DNA from: Tautonia marina
Lineage (GTDB): Bacteria > Planctomycetota > Planctomycetia > Isosphaerales > Isosphaeraceae
Assembly (NCBI RefSeq): GCF_009177065.1
Contig: NZ_WEZF01000001.1
Coordinates: 434,001-498,000 of the forward strand
Length of the DNA: 64,000 nucleotides
Direction: 5' to 3'
Shown: piece after piece, positions 54,048 through 61,825 of the stretch
How the letters are laid out: every line of letters starts with the position of its first letter
Position numbering within the stretch: position 1 is the first letter of the stretch
Made by a program: the position numbers and the translations under genes
Notes under the pieces: generated by a model
What the model was told of the DNA's origin: nothing
The model's input: the letters and a program-made list of their open reading frames with translations, nothing else
The model's database searches: none

Positions 54048-55190
54048 TCAGACGAACAGCCGCGTGATCCGCACGCCGAGGCCGCCATCAAGCTGGACGA
54101 GGGTGCCGCGGGCGACCGGATCGCCGCCGGAGGTGATGAGGATTGGGTCGTCGGTGGATCGGCCCAGGTCGAGCATGTCGCCAGGGCGCAGGTCGGCGAC
54201 CTGGGCGAGGGAAAGATTGAGTCGGCCCAGCTCGACGGCGAGGCTGACAGGGGGATTGGCGGGTGCAGGAGCGTCGGGCATGGCGGAAGCCTCCGGGCTT
54301 CGGGGGATCAGGCTGAGGATCCTCAGGGAGGAACCATCCGGTTCGGAGTACCGAGCCAGGGCAAGGGCTCGTGCGTGAGGGGCGTTCCCTTCGCCCAGAA
54401 CAAGCAGGACGGGGCGGCCATCGGCATTTGCGATCACTTCGGCGGTGAGACCTTCGGGAGGGGAGAGAGACAGGACCTCGCCTTCGATCGGTTCAGGGCG
54501 ACCGTCGGGAGGAATGAGGGTGCCGGCCACGACCCGGACGGGGATCCGCAGCGCGGCGAAGCGTTGAGCGATGGCGTCGGTGATCGGCGGGGCGGGTGGC
54601 TCATCGACGAGGGCGAGGCCCAGGAGCATCTCGGGAACCCACAAGCGGACGACCCCGTGGACCGGGCCGACCCGGAGCGGCCAGGCGAGGGTGACGATCG
54701 GACCGAGGCCGTCGGGCGGGAACGGTTCGGGGCCGATGCGGTCGAGGTACAGGTCCCAGGGGCCGAACGGGCCTGGGGCCTCGGCCAGGCGGTCGAGCAG
54801 GCGGGCGACGACGAACCCGAGGATGCCCCACTCGATCGGGGAGACCTGGAGCTTGTGCTCCGCCTCTTTCCGGTCGAAGCCGAGCAGGCGATCGACGATG
54901 GCATGGGCGAGGCTCGGCTCGATCCCGAGGCCGATCCGTGTTCCCAGGCGAGGCCAGGAACACTGCGCGATTGCTCCGGGACGCTTCAGGCCCGAGGCGC
55001 GGGGGATCAGGTCCACGTCGTCCAGGACGATCGAGGCGCCGATCATCGCCTCCAGCTCGTCGAGCAACGGGCGGAGGGTGGCTTCGCTACGTCGTAGTCG
55101 GTTGGCCAGGCGGGCATGGCGGCGAGCGAGCACCGGCAAATTGCCAAGCGGATCGGGATCGGGCTCGGGAGGGATCGAACGGTTGCTCAT
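54048..55190 (-). CDS. SctQ/FliM-like SpoA-domain protein
   Basis: A 380-residue protein of the type III secretion/flagellar C-ring family. The N-terminal half resembles SctQ: GASIVLDDVDLIP, GIEPSLAHAIVDRLLGFD, SPIEWGILGFVVARLLDRLA. The C-terminal ~75 residues are a SpoA domain (LAVELGRLNLSLAQVADLRPGDMLDL and ILITSGGDPVARGTLVQLDGGLGVRITRL); another SpoA-like stretch lies ahead at ~215-300. Flagellar or injectisome genes are not present elsewhere in the window. A gene of unknown function lies just upstream (17 bp) and may be its partner. Confidence 0.8.
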   Translation of the reverse strand: MSNRSIPPEPDPDPLGNLPVLARRHARLANRLRRSEATLRPLLDELEAMIGASIVLDDVDLIPRASGLKRPGAIAQCSWPRLGTRIGLGIEPSLAHAIVDRLLGFDRKEAEHKLQVSPIEWGILGFVVARLLDRLAEAPGPFGPWDLYLDRIGPEPFPPDGLGPIVTLAWPLRVGPVHGVVRLWVPEMLLGLALVDEPPAPPITDAIAQRFAALRIPVRVVAGTLIPPDGRPEPIEGEVLSLSPPEGLTAEVIANADGRPVLLVLGEGNAPHARALALARYSEPDGSSLRILSLIPRSPEASAMPDAPAPANPPVSLAVELGRLNLSLAQVADLRPGDMLDLGRSTDDPILITSGGDPVARGTLVQLDGGLGVRITRLFV

Positions 55191-55207
55191 GCGTCGTCTT
55201 CCGGCGA

Positions 55208-56167
55208 TCAGGACGGTTCGGCCAGGATGAGCGGATCAATGCGGCCTTCGCGGGCCAGCAGGACGATGGCCGCGCGGAGCAAGGCGGCTTCCCAGTCCAT
55301 CAGGTCGGCCGACGGAAGGGGGAACATCTCAGGCTTCATGAACTTATGCAAGTCTCGAGCGATATGATACGGCAAGTGTTGCAAGGCCCATCGCGCCCGG
55401 TGGGGCTCGACCTCCGTCAGCAAACGGCCGAGCGAGCCGAGCCCGAGCCGAGCCGGGAGGTTGTGGACGGGGTTGTCTCGGGCCTCGACCCGAAGGGCGG
55501 CCAGCTCGGCAACGGCCAGGTCGACCAACTCGAGGCGGGGGGCAGGCAGGGAGGCTCGCAGGGTCTGGAGCCGTGTCCGGTCGCGGGCTCGGACGGCGTC
55601 GTACTGCTCGGCGTAGGCGAGCTTGGCCAGGCCGAGGGCGGTGAGGATGCGGGCGTAGCCCCTCGCGTCGAGTGCAGCGATGACCCGGACGATCGGTGGG
55701 TCGTCGTCGCGTCGGATCGGGCCGCCGACGAACCGCTCGCCGGCGAGGGTCAAAACCCAGTCGAGGGCCTCGGGGTCGGGCGGATAGGTGGCGACGACCT
55801 CGGGATCGGGCGCGTCGGCAAAGGCGCGACGGAGGGCCGGGCCGACGGGATCGGGGGCGTAGGCGATCACGGCCTGGCGGATCGAGGGCGATTCCTTCCG
55901 CAGGGCGCGAACCCACCAGCTCGGGTGAATGCGAAACAGGTCGGGGTGGGCCTCGGCGGCGTGGTCGTTCGCCAGCCGGTCGCGGGCCGAGGCCGGCGGG
56001 AAGCGGTAGGCGAGGGTCGGCAGTGCCTCATCCAGTCGACTTCGCCAGGATTCCGAGAGACGATGCCAGGCCGGGTCGTCGTCGGGTCGTTTGCCGAAGG
56101 CGAGGAAGGCCAGCAACAGGGCTTCATCGGCAGCGCTCAGGGGTCGATCGGTCTCGGAAGCCGGCAC
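55208..56167 (-). CDS. Hypothetical protein, possible partner of SctQ-like protein
   Basis: A 319-residue protein, not recognised. It is helical and rich in Arg, Leu and Asp. Segments RIHPSWWVRALRKESPSI and EPHRARWALQHLPYHIARDL recall FliG-like or SctK-like secretion components, but the match is loose. A GTG start at 56167 is chosen, with GGGAG 8 bases upstream. Because its stop is 17 bp before the SctQ-like gene, the two are probably co-transcribed. Confidence 0.5.
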   Translation of the reverse strand: MPASETDRPLSAADEALLLAFLAFGKRPDDDPAWHRLSESWRSRLDEALPTLAYRFPPASARDRLANDHAAEAHPDLFRIHPSWWVRALRKESPSIRQAVIAYAPDPVGPALRRAFADAPDPEVVATYPPDPEALDWVLTLAGERFVGGPIRRDDDPPIVRVIAALDARGYARILTALGLAKLAYAEQYDAVRARDRTRLQTLRASLPAPRLELVDLAVAELAALRVEARDNPVHNLPARLGLGSLGRLLTEVEPHRARWALQHLPYHIARDLHKFMKPEMFPLPSADLMDWEAALLRAAIVLLAREGRIDPLILAEPS

Positions 56168-56295
56168 GATCGGCACTCCCGTTCGGAGGGTCCGGCGGTC
56201 GTCGTGGAGAGGTGCTGTCCATGCTAGCAGGGCGGACGGTTGACCGCACGGGCGCAATTGGAATCAAGAAGAAGTCGCCAATCCGAGTCTTCCCG

Positions 56296-57837
56296 TTATC
56301 GGCCCGGAGGGGCGTCGAAGCGGAAGGGCCGGGTTTGTCGGACGCAGCGAAAGAGGCGCACCGGGCGGATCGGGACGCCGCCGCGGACGATGTCGAACGA
56401 GGCGATCGGCTCGATCCGCTCGAACCAGCGGTCGAAGCATTGGGGCTCGGTCGATCGGTCGTCGATGGCGACGAGGATGCCATCCTGGCCGACCCAATCG
56501 TCGGGTCGACTCCAGCCGGAGAATCCCCGGGCGTCTCCCTCGTGGTAGCAGAGGACCGGCGTATTGGGGCCGATCGCGTGGGCAAGCTGGCCGCTCACAT
56601 GCCAGTGGCCGGTGAAGACGAAGGTGTCGGGCCGATTGAGCAGGCCCCGGCGGCGCAGTTCGTCGGCGATCTGATCCCAGCCGAACAGGTCGCGTGACGG
56701 GTCGGCCTCGGGAGGAAGCAGGGTGATTCGCTCCGAGCCGCCCCCTTGAAGCCATCCTGTGTTGACGTGGGCGAGGGCAAGGGTTGTCAGAATGATCGGG
56801 GCCAGGGCGATGAACGCGAGCCGTCGCCGCATAATCCGAGGCTGCTGGGCCAGGCGATCGGCCCAGGCCGCGCCCAGCGGGGGCATCAGGGCTGAGACGC
56901 CGATCAACCCCCAGTGTGGCAAGACCGGTCGGATGGCCGAAACCGCCATGAAGAAAAAGAAGGGGACCAACGCCAGGCCGAGAAAGAGGCGGTCCCATCG
57001 GCGGCGATCGGGGTCGGGGGACGGATGCCGAATGATCCGCGCCGCGACGAGCATCAGTGCCGCGGCCATCCACGGCAGCAGGTAGAAGACCTGAGCGACC
57101 ATTGCCCCGAACAGCGCGGCCGGGTCGATGGTCAACGGTCCCGAGGCCCGAGCCCCCTGGAAGACGAACGAGGCCCACTCGTTCCGGGCGTTCCAGACGA
57201 TCACCGGCGAGAAGAGGAGCAGGCCGACCGCCGTTGCCAGGTACGGGCCGGGCGTTTTCAAGACACGCCGGGCGGTCGGCTCGACCAGGCAGACGGCCAG
57301 GAACCCGACGGGGAGGAACACCGCGTGGTATTTGCAGAGCATCGCCCCTCCCCAGGCCAGGCCGACGCCGAGCCAGGGGACGAGCCATCGTCGAGGGTCG
57401 GTGTCGAGGGCTGTGATCAGGCGATCGATCGTCAGGAGCCAGAAGAAAAGCAGGGGGCCATCCGGCAGGACGAAGGTCCCGACCGCCGCCCCGAAGAACC
57501 ACGAGGCGTTCAAGGCCAGGGCCGCCGGGGCCGCCGCCGATTCCCCGTACACCCGGCTCGCCAGGCGAGCGATCAGCAGGGTGGATCCGGCAAACAGCAG
57601 AACGAAGCCGAGCCTCAGGGTGAACAGGGAGCGCTGGCCGCCGCCGATCGTTTCGCCGAACAACGCCACCAGGGCGACCATCGGGGGATGGTCGAAGTAG
57701 CTCCAGTCGAGGTGGTCGAGGTAGAGGGCGTAATACGCCTCGTCGTTGCCCGACCCGAGCATCGCGGCCAGGATGAGTCGCAGCATCGTGGTGACGACGA
57801 CGATCCCGAGCACTCCTCTTGCCGGCATCCGTGCCAT
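56296..57837 (-). CDS. GT39-like membrane glycosyltransferase
   Basis: A 513-residue polytopic protein of the ArnT/PMT type. The N-terminal loop has the acidic catalytic motif NDEAYYALYLDHLDWSYFDHPP, followed by around nine to eleven hydrophobic helices. A C-terminal soluble part (FVFTGHWHVSGQLAHAIG) ends near residue 513. It likely transfers a lipid-linked sugar to an acceptor in the periplasm. The start is taken at 57837 (AAGGA upstream); an ATG at 57864 is an alternative. Confidence 0.82.
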   Translation of the reverse strand: MARMPARGVLGIVVVTTMLRLILAAMLGSGNDEAYYALYLDHLDWSYFDHPPMVALVALFGETIGGGQRSLFTLRLGFVLLFAGSTLLIARLASRVYGESAAAPAALALNASWFFGAAVGTFVLPDGPLLFFWLLTIDRLITALDTDPRRWLVPWLGVGLAWGGAMLCKYHAVFLPVGFLAVCLVEPTARRVLKTPGPYLATAVGLLLFSPVIVWNARNEWASFVFQGARASGPLTIDPAALFGAMVAQVFYLLPWMAAALMLVAARIIRHPSPDPDRRRWDRLFLGLALVPFFFFMAVSAIRPVLPHWGLIGVSALMPPLGAAWADRLAQQPRIMRRRLAFIALAPIILTTLALAHVNTGWLQGGGSERITLLPPEADPSRDLFGWDQIADELRRRGLLNRPDTFVFTGHWHVSGQLAHAIGPNTPVLCYHEGDARGFSGWSRPDDWVGQDGILVAIDDRSTEPQCFDRWFERIEPIASFDIVRGGVPIRPVRLFRCVRQTRPFRFDAPPGR

Positions 57838-58277
57838 GGTCTCGGTTTCCTTCGATCGGAACAATCCGGCCTCGGGTCTGGGCGATTGCCCGAACCGTCT
57901 CGGAGCATGGCCGCGACCGCTCCCGATGCCAAGAGGAATTGTTCAAGGAAACAGGGAGCCGAGGGCGATCTTTTCGTTTTGGAGCCTCGTTCGCGTTTGG
58001 CACTTCGCTTGAAAAAGGGGAACTCAAGAGGGACGGACTTCAACCGTCCGCGAGTTGCCCATGTCCCCGATTGGAGGGAGACCGAGGGAGTCTTCGTGAA
58101 GAAAATGCTCCGATTTCGAACCGCGTCGAGCGGTCTTGCTGTGATTGGTGGACCCTGCTAGGATTCTTCCGCGCTGGGCGGGGTGCCCCGAATGCGGGAT
58201 GTCCGAAGCACTCGCCGATCGAGACCGAAGGAACCCGATCCCGGCCCTCCCAAGGACGGAACGGAGACGACTGGCCC
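57838..58277. other. Divergent intergenic gap
   Basis: 440 bp between the GT39-like and phosphatase genes. No coding, repeat or clear promoter motif is seen. Confidence 0.45.
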
Positions 58278-58934
58278 ATGCTTTCGCGCCGCCGCCTCAT
58301 TCTTCGCTGGACCCTGATCGTCGCCGCTGGGCTGTTCGCGGTCGAGCAAACCTGGCGTCACACGTATGATTACGTTCTGCCCGAGCAGTTCGCCGTGGTG
58401 GACGAAGGCAAGGTCTACCGCGGGGCCTGGCAGATGACCTGGCCCATGAAGCGGATCGTCCGTGAACATGGGATCAAGACCGTTGTGGCGCTGGCTCATC
58501 CTCCCGGAAGTGACTGGGTGAAGCAGGAAGCCGCCCTGGCCGAGGAGATGGGGTTTCAGTTCGTTCACGTTCCGATCGTCGATGACCGGACGGATGAGGA
58601 GAGCGAACTTCTCTACGACCGCATCGAGGAAGCCGCCGACGCCATCGCCAACCCGGCCAATCAGCCGGTCTACTTTCATTGCCACCACGGGGTGAACCGG
58701 GCCTCGATGGTCCACATGGCGTACCGGATGCTCTACGAGGATTACACGATCGACGAGGCCGAGGCCGAGATTGCCCGCCAATTCGGCTTGAAGAAGGTGG
58801 ACAAGGGACCGGATTATCGCCACATGCGGGGGTTCTACGAGGACCGAGTGCTTCCTCGACGCCTGGCTCGGGCCAAGGGAGAGACGGCCCCTCACCAGGA
58901 TCGGGGCAGTGAGCAACCTTCCGTCCGTCAATAA
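58278..58934 (+). CDS. Dual-specificity/tyrosine phosphatase-like protein
   Basis: A 218-residue phosphatase with an N-terminal hydrophobic helix (LILRWTLIVAAGLFAVEQ) that may anchor it in the membrane. The active-site loop is HCHHGVNRAS (Cys135, Arg141), and a conserved Asp pair in PIVDDRTDEE may supply the general acid. The pattern matches cysteine phosphatases of the DSP type. The start is ATG 58278 with GGAG 11 bases upstream. It stands alone. Confidence 0.83.
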   Translation: MLSRRRLILRWTLIVAAGLFAVEQTWRHTYDYVLPEQFAVVDEGKVYRGAWQMTWPMKRIVREHGIKTVVALAHPPGSDWVKQEAALAEEMGFQFVHVPIVDDRTDEESELLYDRIEEAADAIANPANQPVYFHCHHGVNRASMVHMAYRMLYEDYTIDEAEAEIARQFGLKKVDKGPDYRHMRGFYEDRVLPRRLARAKGETAPHQDRGSEQPSVRQ

Positions 58935-59331
58935 TGACCGCTTTGAGGCAATCGCGTTCTGAGCGGAGGCCGCGTTTCTCGGAAAGTTGGCTGAGTCCAA
59001 AGAATTCATCCTTCGCTAGGTTCCGTGGCAGGGGACCAGCCGACTCAGGCTGCTCCCCTCTGATTCATGGATATGACGATGTCCTGGTTTGACTTCTTGG
59101 CGTATTGTCTGACTTCTGTGACGTTCTGATCCGGGAGAAGCCGCCAAGGCCGGAGAAACCTCTGCCGATCTTGCCTCCAGAGGTTCTCGGGCGTTACAAT
59201 GATCGATTCACGTCTGCTCGGGCGTGAAGGCCGTGCGTTCTTGGGTTCCGTTCCAAGGTTCGTGTCGAACGGCGCTGGGCCTCCTCGAAGTGAATCGGGG
59301 ACAGGTCGACGCCGGAGGGAGGATTCCTGGA
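58935..59331. other. Gap with one hairpin
   Basis: No gene is supported. The hairpin at 59031-59058 is the only clear structure. Confidence 0.45.
59031..59058 (+). terminator. Hairpin after the phosphatase gene
   Basis: GGGGACCAGCC and GGCTGCTCCCC pair with one internal mismatch around a six-base loop (GACTCA). It is ~97 bp downstream of the stop codon. Confidence 0.4.
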
Positions 59332-59841
59332 TTGAAAATTCGCCCCGCCAAGGTCGGCGACGTGCCGACGATCAACGACTTGATCCGTACCTTTGCCGAC
59401 CGCAAGCTGATGATCCGCCGATCGCTCGGCGAGCTGTACGAGTCGATCCGCGAGTTCGTCGTCGCGGTTGATGAGAACGGCACGGTGGTCGGTTGCGCGG
59501 CCTTGCACGTCTTCTGGGAAGATCTGGCCGAGCTGAAATGCCTGGCTGTCTCCGAGACGGTTCAAGGTCGGGGCGTGGGACGAATGCTGGTCGATGAGTG
59601 CTGGCAGGCGGCGCGAGAGATGGACCTGGATACGGTCTTCACCCTGACCTATGTGCCGGAATTTTTCGAGAAGTGCGGCTACCGCCAGATCGACAAGGCG
59701 GAACTGCCGCATAAAATCTGGAACGAGTGTGTCCGCTGTCCCCTGTTCCCGAACTGCCATGAGACGGCCTTGATCCGCACCGCCGAGCCGGTGGAGGAGG
59801 CGGTCCGGGAAGCCTTCGCTGCGGCTTCGGCGGGCCGTTGA
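59332..59841 (+). CDS. GNAT N-acetyltransferase (ArgA-like)
   Basis: A 169-residue acetyltransferase of the single-domain N-acetylglutamate-synthase-like group: LKIRPAKVGDVPTINDLI at the N-terminus, AELKCLAVSETVQGRGVGRMLVDE with the Q/R-x-x-G-x-G acetyl-CoA loop, and TYVPEFFEKCGYRQIDKAELPHKIW with Cys clusters near the end (CVRCPLFPNC). The start is a TTG at 59332 preceded by a perfect GGAGGGAGGA; a GTG-initiated longer frame begins at 59224 but has poor coding quality before 59332. Its natural amino acid substrate is a guess from family. Confidence 0.82.
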   Translation: MKIRPAKVGDVPTINDLIRTFADRKLMIRRSLGELYESIREFVVAVDENGTVVGCAALHVFWEDLAELKCLAVSETVQGRGVGRMLVDECWQAAREMDLDTVFTLTYVPEFFEKCGYRQIDKAELPHKIWNECVRCPLFPNCHETALIRTAEPVEEAVREAFAAASAGR

Positions 59842-60007
59842 GCCGGGACTAGCTCAGAAAAGTTCTGTCTCGGATCGGCCCTGGTGGTTCGAGGCAAGCT
59901 TGCTTCACGCGACTGGAGTGAGAGTCGAGTTGGGGCGGGGGAGCGCTCGGCCTGGATTGAGGTCTGAGGGGACCCTCGCCTCTCATTGTTGACGCCGCTC
60001 CGAAGTC

Positions 60008-61825
60008 GTGATCGAGCCCAACCCTATGCCGCGCACCGAAGCGACAACGCCTTCGAAGAACGCTCAGACCGATTCCCCTCCTGCGAGGGAGTTTCCCACG
60101 TCGGAACGTCGCCATTCGCTCCGATGGGGACTCGTCGCCGGAGCACTGGCGTTGCTCCTGCTGGTGCTGACCGAGCCGATGCTGGCGATTGCCTGGGACG
60201 AAGGATACACCCTTGGCCGTGAGCGGCGCATTCGGTCCTGGCTGACGGCGCTGGTCGATCCCGAGGGATTCGCCGAAACCTGGTCGCCGCCGACACTCGA
60301 ACTGGTGCAGCCCGACGGACCCCCGCCGCCGGGTCGATTGCCGGTCGTCCCCCCGACACCCGAGCAGCTCGACACCCGGGCCAAGCTGTTCGACCCCGAG
60401 GTCATCGCCTACTTCTGGCCGTTTGCGCGCGAGGAGCCTCACGGACACCCGCCGTTTTACGCGATCCTGGGCCTCATCGGTGATGTAGTCACACCCTGGC
60501 GAGGAGACCTGGCCCGCGCCCGCCTGGGGCCGATGCTGCTGATCAGTCTGGCGGTGGGAGCGCTATTCACGTTCCTCGATCGTCGATGGGGCCGATGGGC
60601 GGCGGTGGTGGGGGCCTCGGCCCTGGTCCTGCAACCTCGGCTCTTTGGCCATGCCCATTATGCGGCATATGACGCTCCGCTGACGGCCCTCTGGGTGCTG
60701 GCGGTTCTTGCCTTTTTTCGAGCGGCCGAGGACCGATCACGACGGAACCCGAGCTGGCGATGGGCGGTTGTTCTGGGAATGGTCATCGGCGCCGCGTCGG
60801 CCACGAAGCTGACCGGATGGTTCATTCCGTTGCCGCTGCTGGCGTGGACGCTGGTCTTCCGCGATCGTCGGGGGTTGCTGGCCTTGCTGGCGGCGGGGCC
60901 GGTCGCGCTGATGACGATTTATGCGTTCCTTCCTCCCTGGTGGCACGATCCGATCGACGGCTTCACCCGGTTCCTGGCCTCGAACACCGGCCGGGGGCAG
61001 ACGATCCCCATCCGGGTGATGTACCTCGGCAAAATCTACCGGACACCGACCGAATCGCTGCCGATTGACAACACGATCGTCTGGACGGCGATGGTTACGC
61101 CGATCGGGTTCCTGTTGCTTGCCCTGACGGGGGCGGTTCGTTCGATGGTGGCGCACGCGACCGAGCGATTCGGGGTCCTCGTCACGCTCAACTGGCTGTT
61201 CTTGCTCGCCCTGCGAGCGATGCCGCATGTGCCGGGGCACGATGGGGTCCGCCTGTTCTTGCCGGCGTTTGGGATGCTGGCCATTGCCGCAGGCATCGGC
61301 GCGGCCCTGGTGGTCAGGAGGCTCGGACGCTGGGGCAAAGGGCTTGCCGTGGTGGCGGTCGTCGAAGGGGTGGTCAGTGTCGCGGTGATGATGCCGGTCC
61401 CGCTCTCCTATTACAGCCCGACCGTGGGAGGATTGCCCGGCGCGGTTCGCCTGGGAATGGAGCCGACCTATTACTGGGACGCGATGACCGACGACGTCCT
61501 CGAATGGATTGATGCCAAGACCCCTCCGGATCGTCGCGTTGCCACGGCGACCTTCCCCACCTCCTTTTTTGAGCTGAACGACTCGGGCCGGTTGCGTACG
61601 CCCATCTCGCCCCGGGCTCCCGAACCTCCAGCCTGGTACGTCGTCCAGAACCGTCCGGGGACGCTCGGCGTGCTGGAGCAGCGTCTCTTGCGCGATCATG
61701 AACCGGTTTATGTGTTCGAGAAGTTCGGGGTTCCCTTGATCTGGATCTTTCGATACGACGACGTGGAAGCGATCCGGGAGGAGTGGGCCTCGCAACCGAT
61801 GATGCGGAGTGCGATCGTGCCATGA
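60008..61825 (+). CDS. GT39-like membrane glycosyltransferase, first of a tandem pair
   Basis: 605 residues with an N-terminal soluble/tail segment, the acidic motif AWDEGYTLGRE, and ~10 hydrophobic helices. The C-terminal part has HDGVRLFLPAFGML and SYYSPTVGGLPGAVRLGMEPTYYWDA. It shares these motifs with the next gene. The start is GTG 60008 or ATG 60026. Its stop overlaps the next start (ATGA). Confidence 0.78.
   Translation: MIEPNPMPRTEATTPSKNAQTDSPPAREFPTSERRHSLRWGLVAGALALLLLVLTEPMLAIAWDEGYTLGRERRIRSWLTALVDPEGFAETWSPPTLELVQPDGPPPPGRLPVVPPTPEQLDTRAKLFDPEVIAYFWPFAREEPHGHPPFYAILGLIGDVVTPWRGDLARARLGPMLLISLAVGALFTFLDRRWGRWAAVVGASALVLQPRLFGHAHYAAYDAPLTALWVLAVLAFFRAAEDRSRRNPSWRWAVVLGMVIGAASATKLTGWFIPLPLLAWTLVFRDRRGLLALLAAGPVALMTIYAFLPPWWHDPIDGFTRFLASNTGRGQTIPIRVMYLGKIYRTPTESLPIDNTIVWTAMVTPIGFLLLALTGAVRSMVAHATERFGVLVTLNWLFLLALRAMPHVPGHDGVRLFLPAFGMLAIAAGIGAALVVRRLGRWGKGLAVVAVVEGVVSVAVMMPVPLSYYSPTVGGLPGAVRLGMEPTYYWDAMTDDVLEWIDAKTPPDRRVATATFPTSFFELNDSGRLRTPISPRAPEPPAWYVVQNRPGTLGVLEQRLLRDHEPVYVFEKFGVPLIWIFRYDDVEAIREEWASQPMMRSAIVP

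Noticed and set aside
57819-58277. N-terminal extension of the phosphatase frame
   Set aside because: Composition is Arg/Ser/Pro-rich, with no ribosome-binding site at the far start; the ATG at 58278 starts directly before a membrane anchor.
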